DNA of 64,000 nucleotides, from contig JADJTM010000002.1 in NCBI GenBank assembly GCA_016711205.1, positions 1,240,001-1,304,000 of the forward strand, in the 5' to 3' direction. How positions within the stretch are numbered: the first letter of the stretch is position 1; every line of letters starts with the position of its first letter. Made by a program: the position numbers and the translations under genes. Below, piece after piece: positions 51,350 to 60,160 of the stretch. Source of the stretch: Micropruina sp. Lineage in GTDB: Bacteria > Actinomycetota > Actinomycetes > Propionibacteriales > Propionibacteriaceae. Below the pieces are notes generated by a model. The model did no database searches, was not told where the DNA came from, and worked only from the letters and a program-made list of their open reading frames with translations.

Positions 51350-51844
51350 ATGGACACCATGGGACTGCCCGCGAAGGTGCTCGGACACGGCGAGACCGAA
51401 CTGCTGCACCTGCGCTCGCACGGCAAGGTGATGATCCGGCCGACCCTGGCGCTGCTTGCGGTCGCCGCCCTGGCCGGAATCGTGTTCGCCGTGCTGCCGG
51501 CCTCGTGGCGACCCTGGTCCGGCTGGTTCGCCATCGCGCTGGCGGTCGGCTTCGCGATTCCGGCCTACCTGTTGCCGCTGCTGCGCTGGCGCACCACCAC
51601 CCACTCCGTGACCACGCACCGGCTGATCACCCGCTCCGGCATCATCAACAAGATCGGTCACGACGTACCGGTGGCCCGCATCACCAACGTCGCCTACGAA
51701 CGCAGTTTCACCGACCGGCTGTTCGGCTGCGGCTCGCTGGTGTTCACCACCTCGGCCGAGGCGCCGGTCGTCCTGAGTGACATTCCCAAGGTCGAAGAGG
51801 TCGGCGTCGCCATCTCGAACCTGCTGTTCGGGGTGCGTGCATGA
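51350..51844 (+). CDS. Bacterial PH-domain membrane protein
   Basis: 164 residues from ATG 51350, or 161 from the ATG at 51359. GETELLHLRSHGKVMIRP precedes two membrane segments (LLAVAALAGIVFAVLP and WFAIALAVGFAIPAYLLPLL). The bPH2 domain follows: TTHSVTTHRLITRSGIINK, then VPVARITNVAYERSFTDRLF, the conserved core of this family. It resembles Rv3278c of Mycobacterium, which likewise lies next to GtrA and purK. It ends inside the GtrA start (ATGA overlap). Function unknown. Confidence 0.9.
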   Translation: MDTMGLPAKVLGHGETELLHLRSHGKVMIRPTLALLAVAALAGIVFAVLPASWRPWSGWFAIALAVGFAIPAYLLPLLRWRTTTHSVTTHRLITRSGIINKIGHDVPVARITNVAYERSFTDRLFGCGSLVFTTSAEAPVVLSDIPKVEEVGVAISNLLFGVRA

Positions 51845-52275
51845 CGGCATCGTCGTCCGCGCAGCCCACCCTGCGCACCCAGTTGACGCGGTTCATCGTC
51901 ACCGGTGTGCTCTCGGCGATCGTCGACTACGGCCTGCTGGTGCTGCTGATGGCGTTCGGCATCGGCTATGTGCCGGCCAAGGTGTTGTCGTTCATCGCCG
52001 GCACCACCACCGCGTACCTGATCAACCGGCGCTGGACCTTCGTCTCGGACGGGTCCCGGCGCAAGTTCGCGGCCGTGATGGGGCTCTACGCACTCACCTT
52101 CGTGCTGCAGGTCGGCATCTTCGCCGTGCTGTACCCGTGGCTGATCGGCGTGGGGGCCGGTGCCGAGATCGTGCCCAGGATGAACTGGGCCCAGCTGATC
52201 GGCTTCGTGGTGGCGCAGGGCACCGCGACCGCGGTCAACTTCGTCGTGCAGCGCACGGTGATCTTCAAGAGCTGA
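51841..52275 (+). CDS. GtrA-like membrane protein
   Basis: 144 residues with four membrane segments and the family motifs QLTRFIVTGVLSAIVDYGLL near the start and RRWTFVSDG in the centre, ending in NFVVQRTVIFKS. GtrA proteins are thought to flip or help transfer polyprenyl-linked sugars in surface glycosylation. Translationally coupled to the PH-domain gene. The same gene pair is conserved beside purK in mycobacteria. Confidence 0.92.
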   Translation: MTASSSAQPTLRTQLTRFIVTGVLSAIVDYGLLVLLMAFGIGYVPAKVLSFIAGTTTAYLINRRWTFVSDGSRRKFAAVMGLYALTFVLQVGIFAVLYPWLIGVGAGAEIVPRMNWAQLIGFVVAQGTATAVNFVVQRTVIFKS

Positions 52276-52326
52276 CCCGCCAACTGCCCAGAAGTACGGG
52301 CCCGGGTGCGCAGCGTCCGAAGAAGG

Positions 52327-53052
52327 TCAGGCGCCGAGAATGCTCATCTGCTGCGGCTCGCGGATCACGGCCGGACCCGGCACGTCGTTGGGCAGCACGC
52401 GATACACCACCTGACCCTCGCGTTCGGCCAGGAAGTGCGCCGGCACTCCGTCCACGTAATGCACCCCGGCTCCGTCGTCGGCCGCATAGCCGTCCGGCAG
52501 ATCACCGGACGCGACCGCGGAGGTGAAGATCGGATCGCGCTCGGGTTCGCCGTCCAGATGGGGACAGAAGCTGCCCCGCACCAGGCCCATACCGCCCCGC
52601 CACGGCCGCAGATCGCCGAAGCCGTCGGTGACGCAGCCCTGATACCAGCACGCGGCACCCGCGGAAATACCGGCCAGCACGAGCGAGCCGTCGGCGTACC
52701 GCTGGCGCACCACGTCGGTCACACCGTGCGCCTCCCACAGCGCCATCAGGTTGACCGTGCTGCCGCCGCCGACGAAGAACAGGTCGGCCTCGCCCAGGCG
52801 ATCGACGGCCTGGCCGGCCCCCGACCACAGGGTGAGCACCGACGTGCGCACCCCCAACGCCCCGTACGCGGTGAGAAAGCGGTGAATGTAGGCCGGGTCG
52901 TCACCCGATGCGGTCGGCGCGAAGCAGACCTGCGGATGATCCTTGCCGGTGAGTCGGACGAGGTAGCGATCGAGTGCGGTCGGCTCACCGAACTGCGACA
53001 TCGAGAAACCGCCACCGCCCATGGCCACAATGTGCCGAGTCATGGCGTTCAT
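52327..53052 (-). CDS. Peptidase E-like serine peptidase (S51 family)
   Basis: 241 residues. The start MNAMTRHIVAMGGGGFSM begins the fold; DLFFVGGGSTVNLMALWEAH is the central strand-loop, and LAGISAGAACWYQG holds the nucleophile Ser in the GxSAGA context. The catalytic His and Asp are probably in SFCPHLDGEPER. Peptidase E cleaves N-terminal aspartyl dipeptides; related proteins include cyanophycinase. Start could also be the ATG three codons on (53043). It is convergent with GtrA and divergent from purK. Confidence 0.9.
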   Translation of the reverse strand: MNAMTRHIVAMGGGGFSMSQFGEPTALDRYLVRLTGKDHPQVCFAPTASGDDPAYIHRFLTAYGALGVRTSVLTLWSGAGQAVDRLGEADLFFVGGGSTVNLMALWEAHGVTDVVRQRYADGSLVLAGISAGAACWYQGCVTDGFGDLRPWRGGMGLVRGSFCPHLDGEPERDPIFTSAVASGDLPDGYAADDGAGVHYVDGVPAHFLAEREGQVVYRVLPNDVPGPAVIREPQQMSILGA

Positions 53053-53176
53053 ACTAGTGGTGGGAGACGCACCACCGGTGTCGCGTCGCCCACGTCACTC
53101 ACCGCTGGGCGTCGCGCAGTGGTGACTCGATTGGGAGACACGCCACCAGCGACCCGGGATCGCTAGGGTTCTGCGG

Positions 53177-54319
53177 GTGAGCGTGCGGACGATCGGCATC
53201 ATCGGCGGGGGCCAGTTGGCCCGCATGATGCACGCCGCCAGCATTCCTCTTGGGCTGCGCATCGCGCTGCTCGCCGAAGGCCCGGACGTCTCGGCCGCCC
53301 AGGTGGTGGCCGACGTCACCGTCGGCGACTACACCGATCCGGCCACCGTGTACGCCTTCGCCGAGCGCTGCGACGTGCTCACTTTCGACCACGAACACGT
53401 GCCGCCCGCGATTCTGCGCGGGTTGATCGAGCGCGGCAAGGGCGTCCACCCCGGTCCCGACGCCCTGCTGCACGCACAGGACAAGGTGGTGATGCGTGAG
53501 CGGCTCAGCGGGCTCGGCGTACCCTGCCCCGCCTTCGCCGTGGTGGACGGACCGCGCGACCTGATCGCGTTCGGCGAGCGGACGGGCTGGCCGGTGATCG
53601 CCAAGACCTCCCGCGGCGGCTATGACGGCAAAGGCGTGTGGAAGCTGGACGGGCCGCACAATGCGGGCGAACCGTTCGCGGCGCCACGTCCGGGTGTGCG
53701 CATTCTGGCCGAGGAGTTCATCGACTTCAGCCGCGAGCTGAGCGTGCTGGTGGCCCGTCGGCCCTCGGGCGAGGAGCGGGTCTACCCGGTCACCGAGACG
53801 GTGCAGACCGACGGCATCTGCACCCACACGTTCACCCCGGCGCCGGGGTTGAGCGACGAGCAGGAGGCGGAGTTCGAACGGCTCGCGCTGCGGATCGCCG
53901 CCGAGCTCGACGTGACCGGCATTCTCGCGGTCGAACTGATGCAGCGCAGCGACGGCACCGTGGTGGTCAACGAGTTGGCGATGCGTCCGCACAACACCGG
54001 GCACTGGAGCATCGACGGCGCGCAGACCTCGCAGTTCGAGAACCACCTGCGAGCGGTCGCCGACCTGCCGCTCGGACCCACCGGCACGCGCCAGCCGCAC
54101 GCCGCCATGGTCAACGTGCTCGGCGGTGCCAACGACGACCTGCTCGCCGCCGCCGCGCAGGTGCTGGCCGCCGACCCGGGCGCACGCGTCCAGCTGTACG
54201 GCAAAAGCGTCGTCCCGGGGCGCAAGGTTGGTCACGTCACCGTGGTCGGCGACGACGCGAGCGAGGTCCGCCGGCGCGCACAGGCTGCCGCCGATCACCT
54301 GATGGGAGGGCAGCAATGA
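53177..54319 (+). CDS. purK: N5-carboxyaminoimidazole ribonucleotide synthase
   Basis: 380 residues. ATP-grasp enzyme that carboxylates aminoimidazole ribonucleotide at N5 in purine synthesis. TIGIIGGGQLARMMHAASIP near the start, LTFDHEHVPPAIL for the pre-ATP-grasp end, KTSRGGYDGKGVW as the ATP loop near residue 150, ILAEEFIDFSRELSVLVAR, and VVNELAMRPHNTGHWSIDGA as the metal/ATP motif near residue 268. GTG start at 53177. Overlaps purE by four bases. Confidence 0.97.
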   Translation: MSVRTIGIIGGGQLARMMHAASIPLGLRIALLAEGPDVSAAQVVADVTVGDYTDPATVYAFAERCDVLTFDHEHVPPAILRGLIERGKGVHPGPDALLHAQDKVVMRERLSGLGVPCPAFAVVDGPRDLIAFGERTGWPVIAKTSRGGYDGKGVWKLDGPHNAGEPFAAPRPGVRILAEEFIDFSRELSVLVARRPSGEERVYPVTETVQTDGICTHTFTPAPGLSDEQEAEFERLALRIAAELDVTGILAVELMQRSDGTVVVNELAMRPHNTGHWSIDGAQTSQFENHLRAVADLPLGPTGTRQPHAAMVNVLGGANDDLLAAAAQVLAADPGARVQLYGKSVVPGRKVGHVTVVGDDASEVRRRAQAAADHLMGGQQ

Positions 54320-54810
54320 CCGAGAAGCCCCTGGTCGGCATCGTGATGGGCTCGGACTCCGACTGGCCGGTGATGCAGGCCGCCGCCCTGGCCTGCGACG
54401 AGTTCGGCGTGCCCTATGAAGCCGATGTGGTCTCGGCGCACCGGATGCCCGAAGACATGGTGGCCTGGGGACGTGCCGCGCACACCCGCGGGCTCAAGGT
54501 GGTGATCGCCGGTGCCGGGGGAGCCGCCCACCTGCCCGGCATGCTGGCCGCACTCACCCCGCTGCCGGTGATCGGGGTGCCGGTGCCGCTGAAGTATCTC
54601 GACGGCATGGATTCCCTGCTGTCCATCGTGCAGATGCCGGCCGGAGTGCCGGTGGCCACCGTCGCCGTCGGCAACGCGCGCAACGCGGGGCTGCTGGCCG
54701 TCCGCATTCTGTCGGTGGCGGACGCCGGGTTGCAGCAGCGCATGCTCGACTTTCAGGCCGAACTCCGCGCCGCCGCCCGGGCCAAGGGTGCGGCCGTCCG
54801 CGGCCGCTGA
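54316..54810 (+). CDS. purE: N5-carboxyaminoimidazole ribonucleotide mutase
   Basis: 164 residues, class I PurE, which moves the carboxyl group from N5 to C4. VGIVMGSDSDWPVMQ at residue 7, YEADVVSAHRMPEDMVAW and IAGAGGAAHLPGMLAALTPL are the signature blocks of the octameric enzyme. ATG overlaps the purK stop, with GGGAGGGC as ribosome site. The operon is the standard purK-purE pair. Confidence 0.97.
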   Translation: MTEKPLVGIVMGSDSDWPVMQAAALACDEFGVPYEADVVSAHRMPEDMVAWGRAAHTRGLKVVIAGAGGAAHLPGMLAALTPLPVIGVPVPLKYLDGMDSLLSIVQMPAGVPVATVAVGNARNAGLLAVRILSVADAGLQQRMLDFQAELRAAARAKGAAVRGR

Positions 54811-54889
54811 ACCCCGACCGCCGACTCGTCTGCGCCGCCCCCCGGCGAGCCGACCTGATCGGGTTGGGAGCAGGCGGCAGACTGGTTCG

Positions 54890-56353
54890 GTGACCGTCAC
54901 GACCTCGCTGCCCGATGCCCAGAGCCGTAGCCAGGGCGTCGCCCTGCGCCGCGGGCTGACCATGCTCGGCATGACGTTGGTCGTGCCCGGGTCGGCGCAG
55001 CTGGCCGGCGGCAACGAGCGGATCGGACGGGTCGCCGTCCGGATCTGGCTCACCCTGATCGCGCTCGCGGTGCTCTTCGTGGTACTGCTGCTGGTGCCCT
55101 TCACCCGCGCCTTCGCCCTCGGCCTGTACGCCAACCCGATCACGCTCACGGTGCTGCGCTGGGCCAGCCTGGCGCTCGGCCTGGGCTGGGCCGCGCTGTT
55201 CGTCAACGCCTGGCGGATCGCCAACCCGGCCGCGCTGTCAGCGGCCGGCCGGGTGATCGTGCCGGCGCTCGCGTTCACCCTGGCGCTGGCCGTCGGCTGG
55301 GGTTCCTGGACGCTCTCCAACGCCTTCGAAGCTCAGAGCCGGCTGGTCGGCAACGTGTTCGGCGGCGGCGGCAAGGCCGAAACCAGCTCGGGACGCTACA
55401 ACGTGCTGCTGCTCGGCGGCGACGCCGGCGCCGGGCGCGAGGGGCTGCGTCCCGACACCCTGATCGTGGCCAGCATCGACGCCGATACCGGACGCACCGT
55501 GCTGTTCAGCCTGCCGCGCAACCTTCAGCGGGCGCCGTTCCCGGAGTCGTCGCCGTTGCACAAGCTGTACCCGAACGGCTACTGGTGCCAGGACGAGTCG
55601 TGCATGCTCAACGCGGTGTACACGCTGGCGATGAACCACAAGAAACTGTTTCCGGGGGTGAAGAACCCGGGCGTGCAGACCACCAAGGACGTGGTCGGCA
55701 ACATCCTGGGCCTCGACATCAACTACTACGCGTTGGTCGACCTCAAGGGCTTCGAGGCCTTGATCGACGCCGTCGGCGGCATCAACCTGGACGTGGGCCG
55801 CAAGGTGCCGATCGGCGGCGGCACCGACCTCAAGACGGGCCGCAAGTATCCGATCACCGGCTACATCGGCCCCGGCAAGAACCTGCACCTGGACGGTCAC
55901 GACGCCCTCTGGTTCGCCCGCTCCCGCGAAGGGTCCACCGATTATGAGCGGATGGCCCGGCAGAAGTGCGTGCTGAACGCCATGGTCAAGCAGCTCAACC
56001 CGACCACGGTGCTGACCAAGTTCCAAGAGATCGCCAAGGCGGGTGAAGAGATCGTGTCCACCGACGTGCCCACCTCGCAGCTCGGCACCCTGCTCGACCT
56101 GGCCGCCAAGGGCCGCTCGCTGCCGCTCAGCAGCGTGAGCTTCGCACCGCCGTTGATCCAGCCCGCCAAGCCCGACTTTCCCCGTATGCGGCAGATCACG
56201 GCTGATGCCATCAAGGCGTCCGAGAACGCGGGCGACGGCGGCAAGAAGACCACCTCGTCCAGCCCCGGCTCGGCCTCGCCGAAGCCGTCCGCCGCGACCA
56301 CCAAGAGCGGCACCCGCACCGACGATCTGGACGCGGTCTGCACCGTCAGCTGA
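54890..56353 (+). CDS. LytR-CpsA-Psr (LCP) family protein
   Basis: 487 residues from the GTG at 54890. The N-terminus has an LTMLGMTLVVPGSAQLAGGN block and three more hydrophobic segments, so four in all, a longer membrane part than in typical single-pass LCP proteins but usual for the mycobacterial CpsA/Rv3267 type. The extracellular LCP domain has NVLLLGGDAGAGREGLRPDT, then FSLPRNLQ, LVDLKGFEALIDAVGGINLD and ARSREGSTDYERMARQKCVL, with Arg/Asp residues for pyrophosphate-lipid binding. It would attach polysaccharide to peptidoglycan. A disordered Ser/Lys/Pro tail ends it. No close upstream partner; alternative start 54788 is less likely. Confidence 0.92.
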   Translation: MTVTTSLPDAQSRSQGVALRRGLTMLGMTLVVPGSAQLAGGNERIGRVAVRIWLTLIALAVLFVVLLLVPFTRAFALGLYANPITLTVLRWASLALGLGWAALFVNAWRIANPAALSAAGRVIVPALAFTLALAVGWGSWTLSNAFEAQSRLVGNVFGGGGKAETSSGRYNVLLLGGDAGAGREGLRPDTLIVASIDADTGRTVLFSLPRNLQRAPFPESSPLHKLYPNGYWCQDESCMLNAVYTLAMNHKKLFPGVKNPGVQTTKDVVGNILGLDINYYALVDLKGFEALIDAVGGINLDVGRKVPIGGGTDLKTGRKYPITGYIGPGKNLHLDGHDALWFARSREGSTDYERMARQKCVLNAMVKQLNPTTVLTKFQEIAKAGEEIVSTDVPTSQLGTLLDLAAKGRSLPLSSVSFAPPLIQPAKPDFPRMRQITADAIKASENAGDGGKKTTSSSPGSASPKPSAATTKSGTRTDDLDAVCTVS

Positions 56354-56377
56354 CCGCGGCGCCTCGGCGACCGGGGG

Positions 56378-57250
56378 TCACGAGGTGAGCGTGCCCGAGC
56401 CCAGGATGCGAAAGACCCAGTCGCCGATCGCGTTGCAGTAGGCCTTGCCCAGTTCGAAGGTCGCGTCCCGGCTCATGATGGTCAGCAGGTAATCGCGCCC
56501 GTCGCCCTCGACGTGGCCGATCGAGTTCACCGCCCACAGGTTGTCGGTGGACTGGAACTGCACCCAGCCGTTCTTCAACTGCACCTGCACCGAGCCGCTC
56601 CGCGGTGCCCCGACGCCCCAGGCCTGGTCGTCCTGCACCTGGCCCATCAGGCCGAGCAGGTAGCTGCGCTCGGGCTCGGTCAGCGCCGTGGTGTCGCCCT
56701 TGACCAGTTGATGCAGAAACGACAGCTGGTCGTTCGGCGTGGTCCAGGTCCAGCTCCAGAAGTCTTTCTCGGGCGCGCTGTGGGTGTCTTTGAGGCCCAG
56801 GTCCGTGGCCAGCGCGTCATAGGCCGGACGGGCGCCCGCCCAGGTCCACAGGGCGTCCGCGGCGTCGTTGTCGGAGTTCTTGATCGCCTTCTGCGCCAGC
56901 GCGTCCTGCTCGGCGGGCAGCGGCTGTTGCAGTTTTTCGGCCCGCGCCCTGCGCATGGCCATCGCCACGATCATCGGCTTGGCCATGGACGCGCTCTGGC
57001 TGGCCCAGTCGCCCCGGTAGTTCCAGGTGGCGCCGCTGCGCAGGTCCTGCAGCGCGACGCCCAGCTTGTCCTGGCCGGCGGCGATCACGTCCAGCGCAGC
57101 CCGCAGCTGGTCGGCGACCGAGCCGGTGGGCGAGGTGGCGGGAGTGGGCACGGACGCCGCGCCACCACAGCCGGCCAGCACGAGCGTGCCGCCCAGTGCG
57201 AGCAGGCCGCAGCGGCGGGAGAAGGCGGGCGTGGGCAGCGGCGAGGTCAC
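56378..57250 (-). CDS. Class A beta-lactamase-like lipoprotein
   Basis: 290 residues from the GTG at 57250. Signal RRCGLLALGGTLVLAGCGG with lipobox LAGC, then a Pro/Thr linker. Serine hydrolase motifs: SASMAKPMI (S-x-x-K), KNSDNDAAD (S-D-N) and KNGW in the K-T-G position. ALQDLRSGATWNYRGDWASQ precedes the nucleophile. The glutamate of true class A beta-lactamases (E-x-x-L-N) is not apparent, so it may be a penicillin-binding or wall-acting relative rather than a resistance enzyme. It sits between LCP and TIGR03089, on the opposite strand from LCP. Confidence 0.85.
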   Translation of the reverse strand: MTSPLPTPAFSRRCGLLALGGTLVLAGCGGAASVPTPATSPTGSVADQLRAALDVIAAGQDKLGVALQDLRSGATWNYRGDWASQSASMAKPMIVAMAMRRARAEKLQQPLPAEQDALAQKAIKNSDNDAADALWTWAGARPAYDALATDLGLKDTHSAPEKDFWSWTWTTPNDQLSFLHQLVKGDTTALTEPERSYLLGLMGQVQDDQAWGVGAPRSGSVQVQLKNGWVQFQSTDNLWAVNSIGHVEGDGRDYLLTIMSRDATFELGKAYCNAIGDWVFRILGSGTLTS

Positions 57251-57257
57251 CCGGCCA

Positions 57258-57950
57258 TCATTCCACGCAGCGCTCCGAGCGCCGGATCGCCGCGAGCCGC
57301 GCGTCGTCAGCGCCACCCTCGACGAGCACCGCCGAGCCGCCGCCCAGCAGGGGAGCGATCAGCGCCCCGCGCAGCGTGCCCAGCGCGGTACCCGGGCGCA
57401 CCAGCACCCGCTCGGCCACCGGTGCGACGTCCGCCACCTCGGCGTGCGAGAGCACCGTGCCGTTCTCGATCCACGCCGGCGCGTGCGGCCCGGACGGCAG
57501 CGTGCCGGCCTGGTCCGGCTGCGCCAGCGCCTCGGTGCTGAAGTCGAGCACGCCGGACGGCAGATCGCGCAACCCCAGCCCGAGCGGGTGCAGCGAACAG
57601 GCGAACGTCGCGCCCGGCAGCACCGCGACCGGGTCGTCCGGGCCGATCACCACCAGGTCGGCGCCCTCGGCGTCCGGGCTGACGGTGCACTCGCGCTGCC
57701 AGCCGGCCAGCGGCCAGATCAGCGTCATCCAGTGCCCGGGCCGGGTGCTGGCCAGCGGCACGCCCAGCTGGCCGGCGTCCGCCCCGGCGTCCTCGATCAG
57801 GTTCGCGGTCTTGGCCACCCAGTTGGCGAACGTGGCGACGCTCAACTCCGTGCGGCCCCCGGTATCCAGGTCGTAGTGGGTGAGCAGCGGCTCGGCGCCG
57901 GCGCGGCGGGCCCGGCGTTGTAACGCCGCGAGTGCGGCGGGAATGTCCAT
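57258..57950 (-). CDS. TIGR03089 family protein
   Basis: 230 residues. LLTHYDLDTGGRTELSVATF, ANWVAKTANLIEDAGADAGQ and RPGHWMTLIWPLAGWQRECT match the N-terminal part of the acyl-adenylating superfamily, but the protein ends before the ATP motifs; this shortened form is the TIGR03089 family seen in actinobacteria next to LCP genes (Rv3268 region). Function unknown. It precedes the beta-lactamase-like gene by only seven bases, so they are co-transcribed. Confidence 0.88.
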   Translation of the reverse strand: MDIPAALAALQRRARRAGAEPLLTHYDLDTGGRTELSVATFANWVAKTANLIEDAGADAGQLGVPLASTRPGHWMTLIWPLAGWQRECTVSPDAEGADLVVIGPDDPVAVLPGATFACSLHPLGLGLRDLPSGVLDFSTEALAQPDQAGTLPSGPHAPAWIENGTVLSHAEVADVAPVAERVLVRPGTALGTLRGALIAPLLGGGSAVLVEGGADDARLAAIRRSERCVE

Positions 57951-57987
57951 GCCCGCATCCTATGAAGCGGGCGATATCGTCAGCAGC

Positions 57988-59067
57988 ATGCGGTTCGCGG
58001 TGATCATGGCCGGCGGTGCGGGCACGCGGCTGTGGCCGCTGTCCCGCAAGGGCACCCCCAAGCAGTTGCTGCGGCTGATCGACGGCACGTCGCTGCTGCG
58101 CATCGCCTTCGAACGGCTCGGCGACCTGGTGCCGCCCGAGCGGGTGCTGGTCTGCACCGGCGCCCCCTACGCCGCCCAGGTGCGCGCCGAGCTGCCCGAG
58201 GTGCCCGCCGAGAACGTGCTGGGCGAACCCGAGGGACGCGACTCGCTCAACGCGGTCGCCTGGCCGGCGGCCGTGATCGCCGCCCGCGACCCGGACGCGG
58301 TGATCGCGCAGGTCACCGCCGACCAGCTGATCGAACCGGTCGCGGTGTTCGCCACCGCGCTGCAGCGGGCCTTCGAGGTGGCCGAGGCCGACCCGTCCGC
58401 GCTCGTCACGCTCGGGGTGGTGCCCACCAGCGCGCACACCGGCTACGGCTACCTGCACCGGGGCGCGGCGGTGCCCGGTCATGAGCACACCCACGAGGTG
58501 CTCGAGTTTCGCGAGAAACCCGACCTGGTCACCGCCAGCGAGTACCTGGCCTCCGGCGACTACTGGTGGAACGCGGGCATGTTCGTCTGGCGGGCCGCCA
58601 CCTTTTTGGAACAGCTGGCCGCGCTGCACCCGGCCAGCCACTCTTCCGTGCTCGATCTGGCCGCGCACCCCGAACGGCTGGACGCGATCTTTCCCACCCT
58701 GCACAAGACCTCTGTCGACTACGGAATCATGGAGCCCGTCTCGGCCGGCGCCGGCACCGCACATGTGGTCGCGGTCGCCCTGCCGGTGCAGTGGCGTGAC
58801 GTCGGCGGCTACGCCTCGCTGGCCGAGATCCTCACCCACGATGCGGCCGGCAACGCACTCATCGGCACGTCCGTGCGGCTGGATTCGCACGACAACGTGG
58901 TGATCAACACCGCCGGGGACGAGCACCTGGTCGGCCTGCTCGGCTGCACCGGGCTGGTCGTCGTCACCACCCCGACCGCCACCATGGTCTCGCCGCTCGA
59001 CCAGGCCGAACGGGTTCGCGAGCTGGTGGCCTTGGTTCGGGCCGAGGCAGGGGAGCGTCATGTCTGA
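57988..59067 (+). CDS. manC: Mannose-1-phosphate guanylyltransferase
   Basis: 359 residues from ATG 57988. AVIMAGGAGTRLWPLSRKGT then PKQLLRLIDG form the nucleotide loop; GEPEGRDSLNAVAWPAAVI, TADQLI, TGYGYLHRG, EFREKPDLVTASEYL and WNAGMFVWRAATFL follow in the order of GDP-mannose pyrophosphorylases, with WRDVGGYASLAEIL near the end. It makes GDP-mannose for mannosylated lipids and polysaccharides. No C-terminal isomerase domain is fused. It is divergent from TIGR03089 and overlaps the next gene by eight bases. Confidence 0.95.
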   Translation: MRFAVIMAGGAGTRLWPLSRKGTPKQLLRLIDGTSLLRIAFERLGDLVPPERVLVCTGAPYAAQVRAELPEVPAENVLGEPEGRDSLNAVAWPAAVIAARDPDAVIAQVTADQLIEPVAVFATALQRAFEVAEADPSALVTLGVVPTSAHTGYGYLHRGAAVPGHEHTHEVLEFREKPDLVTASEYLASGDYWWNAGMFVWRAATFLEQLAALHPASHSSVLDLAAHPERLDAIFPTLHKTSVDYGIMEPVSAGAGTAHVVAVALPVQWRDVGGYASLAEILTHDAAGNALIGTSVRLDSHDNVVINTAGDEHLVGLLGCTGLVVVTTPTATMVSPLDQAERVRELVALVRAEAGERHV

Positions 59068-59770
59068 CACCGATCAGCCCGGCGCCAAGAAGCGCACCAT
59101 GCTCGAGAACCTCGCGCGCATCCGCGAACACGTCACGATCGCGGTGCTGGTGATCATCTGCGCCAGCCTGGTGCTCGGCATCGTCCGGCTCGCCATCTTG
59201 GTGTTCTGGCAGAGCACCCAGGTGTTCGAGGCGTTCGCCGGCATCGGGTCGTCCATCATGAACCTGTCGCTGGTGATCGTGCTGGTGGCGCTCGTCTGCA
59301 CCTGCCTGTTCATTCCGCCGACCACCCCCCGGGCAGTCACCCTGACCAAGGTCTCGGCGTGGGTGGTGGGCATCGGCACCGTGCTGCAACTGGTCAGCCT
59401 GGGCCTGGGGCTGGCCGCTTCGGCCAACGCGTTCGGGCTGATCATGGAGACGCTGGGCGGGTTGCTCGACATCGCGCTCAAGGCCCTCGCGGCCGGTGTG
59501 TTGTGGGTGATCGTCAAAGGTGTGAAGTCCGGCCGGCTCGATCTGGCACCCGCGGTGCCCGAGGTGGATGCAGCGCCCGAGGCGGCGAAGCAACAGCCGG
59601 TGTGGCGGCCCGAGCAGGCCACCGGAACTGCCTGGCGCAGCGCCCGTGAGGCCGCCAGCGGGGCCCGTCCGGACGCCGGTGCGCTGCCCGAAACGCCGGC
59701 GATCGAGGCGCCGAAGGCGTCGTCTCAGCGGCAGTGGAAACCCAGGCCGCGCGAAGACGGCGAAAAATAG
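59060..59770 (+). CDS. Membrane protein of unknown function downstream of manC
   Basis: 236 residues, ATG within the manC end and preceded by AGGGGAG. Four hydrophobic segments occupy about residues 30-155 (VTIAVLVIICASLVLGIVR, IMNLSLVIVLVALVCTCLF, VVGIGTVLQLVSLGLGL, ALAAGVLWVIVKGV). The last 75 residues are polar and disordered, rich in Ala, Pro, Glu and Arg. Not recognised. The overlap suggests a linked role with manC, perhaps scaffolding in polysaccharide synthesis, but nothing in the sequence proves this. Confidence 0.8.
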   Translation: MSDTDQPGAKKRTMLENLARIREHVTIAVLVIICASLVLGIVRLAILVFWQSTQVFEAFAGIGSSIMNLSLVIVLVALVCTCLFIPPTTPRAVTLTKVSAWVVGIGTVLQLVSLGLGLAASANAFGLIMETLGGLLDIALKALAAGVLWVIVKGVKSGRLDLAPAVPEVDAAPEAAKQQPVWRPEQATGTAWRSAREAASGARPDAGALPETPAIEAPKASSQRQWKPRPREDGEK

Positions 59771-59783
59771 CACACTCCCCGGG

Positions 59784-59812
59784 TTGACTTACGGGAACAA
59801 CACCAATGTAAT
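59784..59812 (+). promoter_or_regulatory. Promoter of whiB
   Basis: TTGACT at 59784-59789 and TGTAAT at 59807-59812 are 17 bases apart, in a short AT-rich patch 50-75 bases before the whiB start. A good match to the vegetative promoter of actinobacteria. GAGGAGG at about 59849-59855 is the ribosome site of whiB. Confidence 0.65.
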
Positions 59813-59860
59813 TTCCTCCATGTAGTTCCGCGTGGCTACACCGGGTCGAGGAGGATTGCC

Positions 59861-60127
59861 ATGCATGAGTTGGTAGCTCTGCAGTTTGACGAAGACATTG
59901 ACGAGGGTGCCCTGGGTTGGCAAGAGCGTGCCCTGTGCGCCCAGACCGATCCCGAGGCGTTCTTCCCCGAGAAGGGTGGCTCCACCCGTGAGGCGAAGCG
60001 GGTCTGCCTCAGCTGCGAGGTGCGCAGCGAGTGCCTCGAATACGCCCTCAGCAAGGACGAACGCTTCGGCATCTGGGGCGGGCTGTCCGAGCGTGAGCGC
60101 CGCAAGCTCAAGAAGCGCGCGGTCTAG
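59861..60127 (+). CDS. whiB: WhiB-family Fe-S regulator (WhiB2/WhmD-like)
   Basis: 88 residues. Four cysteines bind a 4Fe-4S cluster: one in ERALCAQTDPEAFFP, two in RVCLSCEVR and one in SECLEYAL. GIWGGLSERERRKLKK is the G-(I/V)-W-G-G turn with the basic DNA-contacting tail. The FPEKGGSTREAKRVC block, and its location beside manC, match WhiB2/WhmD, which controls septation together with WhiA in related genera. It interacts with sigma factor in known members. Own promoter; a small hairpin (60131-60144) follows the stop. Confidence 0.94.
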   Translation: MHELVALQFDEDIDEGALGWQERALCAQTDPEAFFPEKGGSTREAKRVCLSCEVRSECLEYALSKDERFGIWGGLSERERRKLKKRAV

Positions 60128-60160
60128 CAGCCCGCTTCCGGGCCGCTAACCTAGGGCAGC

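Noticed and set aside
56378..57250. True class A beta-lactamase
   Set aside because: The S-x-x-K and S-D-N motifs are present, but the general-base glutamate of the omega loop is not seen, so a resistance call is not supported.
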